Below are positions 1 to 6,063 of a DNA stretch of 7,028 nucleotides, one piece after another. The first letter of the stretch is position 1, and every line of letters starts with the position of its first letter. Under the pieces are notes generated by a model. It had not been told where the DNA came from. It worked only from the letters and a program-made list of their open reading frames with translations, and did not search any database. Both the position numbers and the translations under genes were made by a program. Origin of the DNA: Flavobacteriaceae bacterium. Lineage in GTDB: Bacteria > Bacteroidota > Bacteroidia > Flavobacteriales > Flavobacteriaceae. Location of the stretch: assembly GCA_030828025.1 (NCBI GenBank), contig JAURDG010000066.1, positions 1 through 7,028 of the forward strand, in the 5' to 3' direction.

Positions 1-446
1 ACCTGCAGTTGTTGACTAATTTTGATCATACAGCAGAACTTATTGCGCAGTTGCGCACCTTGCGTAAAAATCAAAATATCTCGTTTAAAGATGCCGTAGA
101 CCTTGTCCAAACCAAAGAAGATCAGGTTTCGTTAAAACCTTTGGTGGTAAAATTGGCGCACCTCAAAAGCTGGGAAGTGGTTGACCACGCTCCGCAACAT
201 GCGCTATCTTTTCGTGTTCATAAGCACGAATATTTTGTTCCCGTTGCTACATCAAATCTCGAACAAGAACGCGCCAAAATGGAAGAAGAGTTATCCTATC
301 AGGAGGGCTTTTTGAAATCGGTAGAAAAAAAACTGGCAAATGCGCGTTTTGTTGCTAATGCGCCAGCGCAAGTAGTAGCACTCGAGCAAAAGAAAGCCGA
401 AGATGCACGGGCTAAAATTAAAGCACTAAAAAAACGCCTTGCCTGA
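1..446 (+). CDS. valS: Valyl-tRNA synthetase, C-terminal end (partial, 5' end outside window)
   Basis: This is the 3' end of a gene. The frame is open from base 3 and gives 147 residues before the TGA at 444-446. It matches the C-terminal part of class I valyl-tRNA synthetase, which charges tRNA(Val) with valine in the cytoplasm. The visible landmarks are the strand motif HEYFVPV (about residues 75-81 of the fragment), followed by a long charged helical stretch rich in E, K and A with the family-typical words EGFLKSVEKKLAN and FVANAPAQVV. That stretch is the C-terminal coiled-coil arm that contacts the tRNA. The catalytic HIGH and KMSKS motifs and the editing domain lie upstream, outside the window. 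A TTG at base 9 is not a real start, because coding continues upstream of it. The gene ends one base before the stop codon of the convergent psd gene. The identification rests on the characteristic ending and is fairly secure. Confidence 0.9.
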   Translation, partial: LQLLTNFDHTAELIAQLRTLRKNQNISFKDAVDLVQTKEDQVSLKPLVVKLAHLKSWEVVDHAPQHALSFRVHKHEYFVPVATSNLEQERAKMEEELSYQEGFLKSVEKKLANARFVANAPAQVVALEQKKAEDARAKIKALKKRLA

Positions 447-447
447 T

Positions 448-1107
448 TTAGGGTGCAGACTTATCGGCGATTAGCGTAACACCACCTTTTACTTTTTGCC
501 CTTCGTGTACCAAAACATCAGTACCAATAGGTAAAAACAAATCTACTCTTGATCCAAATTTAATAAATCCGGCATCTGTTCCTTGTACTGCTTGATCACC
601 AACCTTGGCGTAATTGACAATGCGTCTTGCTAGTGCTCCAGCAATCTGTCGATACAGAACTTCGCCGTAATGTGGATTATCGACAACGATGGTCGTACGT
701 TCGTTTAGTGTCGAAGATTTTGGATGCCATGCGACGAGGTATTTCCCAGGATGATATTTGCTAAACACCACATTTCCAGAAACTGGATATCGTGTAACAT
801 GAACATTTATGGGCGACATAAAAATAGACACTTGAAGTCTTTTTCCATCAAAATATTCGGGTTCGTGTACTTCCTCAATTATCACCACTTTACCGTCAAC
901 AGGGGCAACTACAGCATCTGTGCGCTCGAGTGGAGGTCTTGAGGGATTTCTAAAAAACTGTAAGATTATAACAAGGATAAGTAATAAACTGGTTTGTAGC
1001 GTAATCCTGAGCCATTTAGCAGCAATAAAATGATCGACAACAAGTGCTACTACAACTACGAGTACAAAACTTACGATGATGATGGTAAACCCTTCTTTAT
1101 GAAACAT
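448..1107 (-). CDS. psd: Phosphatidylserine decarboxylase, short membrane-anchored type
   Basis: The 219-residue protein is the proenzyme of the pyruvoyl enzyme that converts phosphatidylserine to phosphatidylethanolamine at the cytoplasmic membrane. Two hydrophobic segments lie near the N-terminus (about 8-29 and 33-51), followed by FFRNP (51-55), APVDGKV (68-74), NVHVTRYPVSG (101-111) and NERTT (135-139). The FIKFGSRVDL motif (181-190) holds the self-cleavage site; by analogy with the family, the chain breaks between G185 and S186 and the serine becomes the pyruvoyl group. The length fits the short class of about 210-230 residues, not the longer E. coli type. The start MFHKEGF agrees with Bacteroidota relatives as I remember them. 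It is the last gene of the rsfS-ftsH-LUD-cdsA-psd operon, and its start overlaps the end of cdsA by 11 bases, which suggests translational coupling. PssA, which makes its substrate, is not in the window. Confidence 0.95.
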   Translation of the reverse strand: MFHKEGFTIIIVSFVLVVVVALVVDHFIAAKWLRITLQTSLLLILVIILQFFRNPSRPPLERTDAVVAPVDGKVVIIEEVHEPEYFDGKRLQVSIFMSPINVHVTRYPVSGNVVFSKYHPGKYLVAWHPKSSTLNERTTIVVDNPHYGEVLYRQIAGALARRIVNYAKVGDQAVQGTDAGFIKFGSRVDLFLPIGTDVLVHEGQKVKGGVTLIADKSAP

Positions 1108-1876
1108 ATAGCAATAAATAAAGTAACCCTAAAAAGACAGGCAGCGCAAACAGTGTGCTATCAATGCGGTCGTAAATGCCGCCATGTCCTGGTAGCAGAC
1201 GTCCGCTGTCTTTTACGTTGCACAAACGCTTAATTTTTGATTGAATTAAATCGCCAATACTGGCAGTTATAGCGGTGATTACGGCGATAAAAAACAAATA
1301 AGTGCTATTTAAATCTGTGAAATAGCTTCCAATTACAAGGGTTGCAATGCTACCCAGAAGCACACCTCCAAAAAAACCTTCATAGGTTTTGTTTGGCGAT
1401 ATGGACTTAGCCAAGGGAGTTTTTCCAATCGATGAGCCAATCAGAAAAGCTGCGGCATCATTAAACCATATAATACAGAAAAATAAAACGATCAAAACGG
1501 CATGATCTTGCGCAAAAAGCGCAAGTAAAACCATGGGTATTGTTATCTGTACAATTCCAAGGAAATATATTTTTCCTAATGAAAGCGCTATGTTTTTTTT
1601 CTTCAAAAAATAAATGAGCAATACAAGGTTTCCTATCAAACTTATTGGAAGTAGAATGGATGATAGCTCAGCAAACTGTTGTTTGCCAAAATAGAGCAGC
1701 GCAAAGGCCAAATAAACCAATATCGTTTTTCTCTTGCTTATGTTTTGCAATTCCCAAACAGCGATTATGGTCATTGCGCATAGTAACGCAGAAAATAAGG
1801 CAGGATGAACAAACAAGCTGCCCAACAGCAAGCTAACATAAACCAATGATGTGGCCGACCGCAGCAAAAAATTCAT
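1097..1876 (-). CDS. cdsA: Phosphatidate cytidylyltransferase (CDP-diacylglycerol synthase)
   Basis: This integral membrane enzyme makes CDP-diacylglycerol from phosphatidate and CTP, the branch-point precursor of bacterial phospholipids. From the ATG at 1876 it has 259 residues and several hydrophobic segments (roughly 11-41, 52-66, 73-91, 103-122, 126-148, 169-184, 192-207 and 242-257). The family signature is complete in the C-terminal third: S213-x-I-K-R, then K222-D223-S-G, P-x-H-G-G (H231) and D236-R-I-D239. The conserved SPNKTYEGFFGG block lies at about 159-170. These residues include the acidic metal-binding positions of the active site. I chose the ATG at 1876-1874 over a TTG one codon upstream because it gives the usual MNFLLR-type start and a TGATG junction with the LUD gene stop. 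It sits between that gene and psd, so two steps of phosphatidylethanolamine synthesis are co-transcribed. Confidence 0.95.
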   Translation of the reverse strand: MNFLLRSATSLVYVSLLLGSLFVHPALFSALLCAMTIIAVWELQNISKRKTILVYLAFALLYFGKQQFAELSSILLPISLIGNLVLLIYFLKKKNIALSLGKIYFLGIVQITIPMVLLALFAQDHAVLIVLFFCIIWFNDAAAFLIGSSIGKTPLAKSISPNKTYEGFFGGVLLGSIATLVIGSYFTDLNSTYLFFIAVITAITASIGDLIQSKIKRLCNVKDSGRLLPGHGGIYDRIDSTLFALPVFLGLLYLLLYVS

Positions 1877-2484
1877 CAAAAATCCTCTTGTAATAGCAAG
1901 TAAACTTTTTTCGGTCCACTTCCGTAATTCATATAATTGTCATCCCCAACCACTTCGGTTTTAAATTGTTTTATTGAGGTAATGTTAAGGGGAATATGGT
2001 CTGCATAGCGATGTTTGATGTTTTTTAGTGCATCGGAAACCGTTTTGGAAAACTGTCTTGTTCCCGCCAAAATAATGAGTGTTTCGGGCAGGTCGGCAAT
2101 TTTATTGGTTCCCAACTGCTTTTCGCAAACCACTATGCTTCCATCATAAGCAACCAATGATTCGCAACTGCACAACATGATTTTTGCGTTTAGATTTGTC
2201 TTTGTTAAGACAATATCTACATCAAGTCTTTTGGCAAGTGTACTGTCCAGACATAGCAATTCGCGTACTTCTGACGGGTACTCGTCTATAATTGATTGGA
2301 ATCCTTCTTTGGCTTGATCTATATCTTCACAATAGATAAATCGACCACCAAGGTGTGTAAATTTTTCAGCAAAAACAGTTTCAATAGGAACTTCTTCGCG
2401 AGGCATATGCGGTCCACGCTCTGGGTTTAGCTCGTCATCGGAACTCGTTTTTTTTCCAAAAAGAGAAGACCAAAATTTGCTCAC
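1876..2484 (-). CDS. LUD-domain protein (LutC/YkgG-like fold), function unknown
   Basis: The 202-residue soluble protein resembles the LUD domain family (named for lactate utilisation, LutB/LutC). The support is the FAEKFTHLGGRFIYC stretch (38-52), ESLVAYDGSIVVC (108-120) in the place where LutC proteins have their A-E-T-G core, and LGTNKIADLPETLIILAG (124-141). There is no sign of lutA, lutB or other lactate genes, and the ETG core is altered, so lactate oxidation should not be assumed. Five cysteines (52, 78, 105, 107, 120) include a C-S-C-E motif. The first 30 residues are polar and variable-looking. The start is GTG at 2484-2482: an in-frame stop lies five codons upstream, and the MSKFWSSLFGKK beginning is typical of such proteins next to ftsH in Flavobacteria as I recall them. 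The next in-frame ATG (residue 27) would remove the whole leader. It lies 37 bases after ftsH and overlaps cdsA by one base. Confidence 0.78.
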   Translation of the reverse strand: MSKFWSSLFGKKTSSDDELNPERGPHMPREEVPIETVFAEKFTHLGGRFIYCEDIDQAKEGFQSIIDEYPSEVRELLCLDSTLAKRLDVDIVLTKTNLNAKIMLCSCESLVAYDGSIVVCEKQLGTNKIADLPETLIILAGTRQFSKTVSDALKNIKHRYADHIPLNITSIKQFKTEVVGDDNYMNYGSGPKKVYLLLQEDF

Positions 2485-2493
2485 GTGCTCAGG

Positions 2494-2513
2494 TTGTTAC
2501 ACAAAGGTAACAA
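2494..2513 (-). promoter_or_regulatory. Small hairpin in the ftsH-LUD gap, overlapping a -7-like box
   Basis: The 37-base gap contains a perfect inverted repeat, TTGTTAC and GTAACAA, with a 6-base loop. On the minus strand the right arm and loop also spell TACCTTTG (2509 down to 2502), an exact match to the Bacteroidota -7 consensus TAnnTTTG. A start site about five bases further on would leave a leader of about 11 bases before the GTG of the LUD gene. No TTG-type -33 element stands at the expected spacing, so the promoter reading is weak. The stem has only two G-C pairs and no following U-run in the transcript, so it is not a good intrinsic terminator. It could instead be an RNA processing site, an operator, or chance. 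Confidence 0.35.
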
Positions 2514-2521
2514 AACACAAA

Positions 2522-4531
2522 TTAGTTATCCTCTTTTGAAGTTGTCGAATTTACTTTTTTTGCTGTAGTAGCTTTTCGTTTTGTTGTTGCGGGTTTGGTT
2601 TTCGCTTCTGGTTCTTCTGGTTTTTCAAAAGGTCGTTTTCCGAATATACGCTCCAAATCATCTTTAAAAATGACTTCTTTTTCCAACAAATGCTGCGCTA
2701 ATTCGGTCAGCTTTACTTTGTGTTTTTTAAGAATTTGAATAGCGCGTTTGTATTCATGCTCCACGATGGATGAAATTTCAGTATCGATTAACTTGGCAGT
2801 TTCCTCAGAATAGGGTTTGGTAAACCCATATTCGCCTTGGTCTGCTTTGTAATAGGTGATATTTCCAATTTTATTGTTCAATCCATAAATGGTTACCATA
2901 GCTCTTGCTTGTTGCGTAACCTTAACTAGGTCGCTGAGCGCACCAGTAGATATTTTATTAAAAATGATGCTTTCTGCTGCACGCCCACCAAGCGTGGCAC
3001 ACATCTCATCAAGCATTTGTTCGGTTCGTACAATTTGTCGTTCCTCAGGCAGATACCATGCGGCACCCAAAGATTGTCCTCTAGGCACAATAGTAACTTT
3101 TACTAGTGGTGATGCGTGTTCCAACATCCAGCTTACTGTAGCATGTCCTGCTTCGTGGAATGCAATGGTTTTCTTTTCTTCGGGTGTAATGATTTTACTC
3201 TTTTTCTCTAGGCCGCCTATAATACGATCTACTGCGTCTAAAAAGTCTTGCCGACCTACACTTCTTTTGTTTTTTCGCGCAGCAATTAACGCAGACTCGT
3301 TACACACATTTGCAATGTCTGCACCCGAAAATCCGGGTGTTTGTTTTGCCAAGAAGTCAATATCCAATTTTGGGTCGGACTTAATTGGCTTCAAGTGAAC
3401 TTTAAAAATTTCTTTCCGTTCACGCAAGTCAGGTAAATCAACATAAATCTGGCGATCAAATCGCCCAGCACGCATCAATGCCTTGTCCAATACATCGGCG
3501 CGGTTGGTTGCCGCAATTACGATAACATTGGTATTGGTGCCAAATCCATCCATTTCGGTAAGCAACTGGTTGAGCGTGTTTTCTCGTTCATCATTAGAGC
3601 CGGTGATGTTGTTTTTTCCTCTGGAACGTCCAATGGCATCAATTTCATCAATAAAAATAATGGCGGGCGATTTTTCTTTTGCCTGTTTAAATAAGTCACG
3701 TACACGTGATGCACCAACCCCGACAAACATCTCGACAAAGTCAGAGCCAGAGAGTGAAAAGAAAGGTACCTTTGCTTCACCAGCAACTGCCTTAGCGAGT
3801 AAGGTTTTTCCTGTACCGGGAGGCCCTACAAGTAAGGCTCCCTTTGGAATTTTACCACCAAGCACGGTGTATTTTGTGGGGTTTTTTAAAAAGTCAACGA
3901 TCTCTTGAACTTCTTCTTTAGCACCTTCCAGCCCAGCAACATCTTTAAAGGTAACTTTAACATCCGTTTTTTCGTCAAATAGCTTTGCTTTTGATTTTCC
4001 TATATTGAAAATTTGTGCGCCACCACCACCAGCACCGCCACCTGACATCCGCCGCATGATAAACAGCCAAATAGCGATGATCAGAATTAAAGGCAAAAAG
4101 CTAATAAGCACATCAAGCCAACGACTTTCAACAGTCTTAAAATCATAAGCAAAATCAATGTTGTTGTTTTTGGCCGCTTCCAACTTATTCTGAAAAATCT
4201 CTAGGTTACCCACTTCAAATTGGTAGTGTGGTCCTTTGTCATTGGTTCTGCCCAGCAGATCTTGACTAACCGCATTTTTGTGTTTGGTTTCTGATAGTGC
4301 TTTTTGGGTGAGTGTCACCTGAGCCGTTTTTTTGTTGATAATGGTAACTTCGCTGACCTCGCCGTCATTTAAATACCGCTCAAAGGTTGAGATGGTAATA
4401 TTTTGGTTATCACCCAGGCTTTTTCCACCCCCAAAAAAGGACATTCCTATAAAGAAAAGGGCAATAGATCCGTATAGCCAATATGGATTTAGGATGGGTT
4501 TTTTGGGTTGTTTTTTTTCGTTTTTAGACAT
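2522..4531 (-). CDS. ftsH: ATP-dependent membrane zinc metalloprotease FtsH
   Basis: The 669-residue membrane AAA+ protease extracts and degrades damaged membrane proteins and selected soluble ones, working as a hexamer. Domain order: short cytoplasmic lysine-rich N-terminus; TM1 at about 16-33; an extracytoplasmic domain to about 137; TM2 at about 138-159; a glycine-rich linker (164-171); and the AAA+ domain. The AAA+ motifs are Walker A GPPGTGKT (236-243), pore loop MFVG with F269, Walker B IIFIDEID (291-298), and the second region of homology with probable arginine fingers R357 and R360. The protease domain has HEAGH (459-463) and a probable third zinc ligand D534 in GALSDL. Compared with the E. 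coli protein (644 residues) the outer domain is longer, and the tail after about 630 is rich in P, E, K and T. All catalytic residues are present. It starts two bases after the rsfS stop, so the two are probably translationally coupled. Confidence 0.98.
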   Translation of the reverse strand: MSKNEKKQPKKPILNPYWLYGSIALFFIGMSFFGGGKSLGDNQNITISTFERYLNDGEVSEVTIINKKTAQVTLTQKALSETKHKNAVSQDLLGRTNDKGPHYQFEVGNLEIFQNKLEAAKNNNIDFAYDFKTVESRWLDVLISFLPLILIIAIWLFIMRRMSGGGAGGGGAQIFNIGKSKAKLFDEKTDVKVTFKDVAGLEGAKEEVQEIVDFLKNPTKYTVLGGKIPKGALLVGPPGTGKTLLAKAVAGEAKVPFFSLSGSDFVEMFVGVGASRVRDLFKQAKEKSPAIIFIDEIDAIGRSRGKNNITGSNDERENTLNQLLTEMDGFGTNTNVIVIAATNRADVLDKALMRAGRFDRQIYVDLPDLRERKEIFKVHLKPIKSDPKLDIDFLAKQTPGFSGADIANVCNESALIAARKNKRSVGRQDFLDAVDRIIGGLEKKSKIITPEEKKTIAFHEAGHATVSWMLEHASPLVKVTIVPRGQSLGAAWYLPEERQIVRTEQMLDEMCATLGGRAAESIIFNKISTGALSDLVKVTQQARAMVTIYGLNNKIGNITYYKADQGEYGFTKPYSEETAKLIDTEISSIVEHEYKRAIQILKKHKVKLTELAQHLLEKEVIFKDDLERIFGKRPFEKPEEPEAKTKPATTKRKATTAKKVNSTTSKEDN

Positions 4532-4533
4532 AG

Positions 4534-4902
4534 CTAGTATTTAGATTCTATAAGGGTTTGCTTGGCATCTCCCCACAAAGATTCGATATCGTAATGTTCG
4601 CGTGTGTGCTTTTGAAATATATGCACAACCACATCAACAAAGTCCATAAGTATCCACTCGCCCGTATCCATACCTTCAATGTGCCATGGTTTTTCGTGAA
4701 TGGCCTTGCTGACAATTTTTTGTACCGAATTGGAAATGGCGCGTACCTGCGTATTAGACCCACCTGTGCACACCACAAAATACTGGCACACATTATTTTC
4801 TATTTCACGTAAATCCAAAATGTTGATATCCTCGCCTTTAACTTCTTCTACACCAGCAATGATGTGCGTTAATAATGTGTCGGTATTCGTTTTTTTTGTC
4901 AT
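4534..4902 (-). CDS. rsfS: Ribosomal silencing factor RsfS (YbeB/Iojap family)
   Basis: The 122-residue cytoplasmic protein belongs to the RsfS/Iojap family, which binds ribosomal protein uL14 on the large subunit and blocks subunit joining, shutting down translation under starvation. Typical features are INILDLREIENNVCQYFVV (27-45), GGSNTQVRAIS (47-57), the GEWILMDFVDVVVHIF core (81-96), and the closing REHYDIESLWGDA (101-113). Its length is normal for the family, and the MTKKTNTDTLL start agrees with flavobacterial relatives as I recall them. It is the first gene of the minus-strand operon and is divergent from birA with 68 bases between start codons. I see no confident -7 box for it: the best, TAAGATTTG at 4912-4904, has one base too many and sits too close to the ATG. 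Outside this phylum the gene usually neighbours nadD; here its partner is ftsH. Confidence 0.95.
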   Translation of the reverse strand: MTKKTNTDTLLTHIIAGVEEVKGEDINILDLREIENNVCQYFVVCTGGSNTQVRAISNSVQKIVSKAIHEKPWHIEGMDTGEWILMDFVDVVVHIFQKHTREHYDIESLWGDAKQTLIESKY

Positions 4903-4915
4903 GCAAATCTTATGA

Positions 4916-4953
4916 TTGTAAAAGTAATTGTTATTTATGTAATTACTTTACAA
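4916..4953. promoter_or_regulatory. Inverted repeat in the rsfS-birA divergent promoter region; candidate operator
   Basis: A perfect 9-base inverted repeat, AAAGTAATT (4921-4929) and AATTACTTT (4941-4949), surrounds an 11-base centre. Allowing one extra A on the left, the arms extend to 13 pairs, from TTGTA at 4916 to ACAA at 4953. The outer ends, TTGTAAA and TTTACAA, match the half-sites of the E. coli biotin operator (TTGTAAACC ... GGTTTACAA). The distance between the heptamers is 24 bases here against 20 in E. coli. The repeat would cover the expected -33 region of birA, so it is placed to control one or both divergent genes. The region is very AT-rich, which raises the odds of chance symmetry. 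The BirA encoded here has no DNA-binding domain, so any binding protein is unknown. Confidence 0.45.
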
Positions 4954-4967
4954 AACATGTAGTTTTG
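4936..4967 (+). promoter_or_regulatory. Putative birA promoter (Bacteroidota type)
   Basis: TAGTTTTG at 4960-4967 matches the Bacteroidota -7 consensus TAnnTTTG exactly. It ends three bases before the chosen birA ATG at 4971. The -33 element is poor: TATG at 4936-4939 with a 20-base spacer is the nearest to TTTG. Transcription would start at or next to the A of the ATG, implying a leaderless or almost leaderless mRNA. If the true start codon lay elsewhere, this box would lose meaning, but the protein beginning supports 4971. Confidence 0.5.
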
Positions 4968-4970
4968 TTT

Positions 4971-5702
4971 ATGCTATTTATCAAACTTAGTGCCATTGCG
5001 TCCACCAACAGCTTTTTAAAAGAATGGGTGCAGCAAACCAAAGACTATGATGCAGTGGGTGTTTGGACAGAACATCAAACCAAAGGTCGCGGAAGAAGAG
5101 ACACGACTTGGCACGCTGCCAAGGGATTAAACCTGACGGGATCGGTATATCTGGCTGCTTCATTGCTGCATCACGATCATACGTTTACACTTAATGAACA
5201 GGCATGTGTGGCGGTTTACAACACGCTAAAAGAATACAAAATCCCCGCATTGAGCATAAAGTGGCCGAACGACATTTTGTCAGGGAATAAGAAACTCGGC
5301 GGTATTTTGGTGGAGCCGATACTCCGTGGCACCGATGTACAAGGTGTTGTCATTGGGTGTGGCATCAATGTCAATCAACGCTCTTTTCCCGATTTGCCAT
5401 GTGCCACCTCCATGGCGATGCTCTTGAATGATCGCTTTTCTGTTGAGGCTATGTTTGAGACCTTGGCGAAGAACATCAAGGCACAATTGTCTTCGGGAGT
5501 TGACGTGCATAAAACCTATATGGATGTTCTTTTTGGGAGAAAAAGACCCTTGGATTTTTTACGTCCAGATGGAGCCGCATTTTCTGCGACCATTACAGAT
5601 GTTTCGCCTTCAGGAAGACTTATCTTAACCCATAGTGATGGAACCGTTGCCACGTTTGACGAGCAAGAAGTGATTTTTAAAGTTGCTTCAAATTGCCAAT
5701 AA
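4971..5702 (+). CDS. birA: Biotin-[acetyl-CoA-carboxylase] ligase, monofunctional (no HTH domain)
   Basis: The 243-residue enzyme activates biotin with ATP to biotinyl-AMP and attaches it to a lysine of the biotin carrier protein of acetyl-CoA carboxylase. Visible motifs are STN (11-13), the adenylate/biotin loop GRGRRDTTW (39-47), KWPNDI (97-102) with the catalytic-site lysine K97, GGILVE (110-115), and GCGINVN (129-135). A small C-terminal beta domain (about 195-240) follows. It lacks the roughly 60-residue N-terminal winged helix of E. coli BirA, so it should be a ligase only and not a repressor. The frame is open further upstream, to a possible start at 4875, but the extension would lie in the rsfS coding region and is a poor match; MLFIKLSAIASTN is the usual beginning. 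The 3' end overlaps the convergent SRPBCC gene by 26 bases. Confidence 0.95.
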   Translation: MLFIKLSAIASTNSFLKEWVQQTKDYDAVGVWTEHQTKGRGRRDTTWHAAKGLNLTGSVYLAASLLHHDHTFTLNEQACVAVYNTLKEYKIPALSIKWPNDILSGNKKLGGILVEPILRGTDVQGVVIGCGINVNQRSFPDLPCATSMAMLLNDRFSVEAMFETLAKNIKAQLSSGVDVHKTYMDVLFGRKRPLDFLRPDGAAFSATITDVSPSGRLILTHSDGTVATFDEQEVIFKVASNCQ

Positions 5703-6063
5703 GCGCTTCCAAAAATTGGGTCAGTGGTTTTTTGACCATCATCTGCATCATGGGATTAAGGGCGCCTTCAAAAACGAGTTGCACTTGAGTTTGCCCTGAA
5801 TCTTGAGCGAAATTGGCAAAAAGCTCAAAGGGAATATTGCCGCTATCTGCCGCTAGCACTATTTGGCTCACAGGAGTTTTTCGGGCTAATTTTAACGAAA
5901 TGGCGGGCATACCACCTAGTTTAAAACTAAAATGCGCTTCGTCTGTAAGACGAAAACTTGCTTCTTCGGGCATCAAACGTTCGTAGGTGCTTGCTTTGCT
6001 AAGCTGATTAAAAACGTCCTCGATGGGTTTGTTCACAAGGGCAATACTACTTTCCAGTGTCAT
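5677..6063 (-). CDS. Small SRPBCC-fold (START/Bet v1-like) protein, function unknown
   Basis: The 128-residue soluble protein looks like the SRPBCC superfamily of small hydrophobic-pocket proteins. It opens with the common beta strand plus helix pattern: LESSIALVNKPIEDVFNQLSK (3-23), then the YERLMPEEA stretch (27-35). Alternating strands follow, and the end is a long amphipathic helix (about 103-127) that opens with a methionine-rich stretch, NPMMQMMVKK (103-112). The fold is inferred from pattern and from similar proteins beside pyrE in Flavobacteria as I remember them; no catalytic residues can be named and no ligand is known. Its ATG follows the pyrE stop codon with no base between (TAAATG), so it is almost certainly co-transcribed and translationally coupled with pyrE. 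Its end overlaps birA by 26 bases on the opposite strand. Confidence 0.72.
   Translation of the reverse strand: MTLESSIALVNKPIEDVFNQLSKASTYERLMPEEASFRLTDEAHFSFKLGGMPAISLKLARKTPVSQIVLAADSGNIPFELFANFAQDSGQTQVQLVFEGALNPMMQMMVKKPLTQFLEALIGNLKQL

Noticed and set aside
1877..1879. TTG as the cdsA start, one codon upstream
   Set aside because: The next codon is ATG and makes a normal TGATG junction with the preceding stop; the TTG adds only one residue.
2482..2487. CACGTG palindrome at the LUD gene start
   Set aside because: A six-base palindrome is expected by chance and has no known meaning here; it only includes the GTG start codon.
2889..3398. Plus-strand open frame of 169 codons inside ftsH
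   Set aside because: It is antisense to the conserved AAA+/protease coding region; composition is cysteine- and serine-rich without any family motif, as expected of a shadow frame.
3483..3908. Plus-strand open frame of 141 codons inside ftsH
   Set aside because: It lies antisense to the Walker A and B region and has no recognisable motif; the real gene on the other strand is certain.
4904..4912. TAAGATTTG as the rsfS -7 box
   Set aside because: It has one base too many between TA and TTTG and lies one base from the ATG, which would put the transcript start inside the gene.
4875..4970. Upstream extension of birA from ATG at 4875
   Set aside because: It would overlap the start of divergent rsfS and cover the inverted repeat and promoter box; the family beginning (MxxIKL...STN) fits the ATG at 4971.
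5701..5708. AAGCGCTT palindrome at the birA stop as a terminator stem
   Set aside because: It has no loop, and no U-run follows on either strand, so it cannot serve as an intrinsic terminator.
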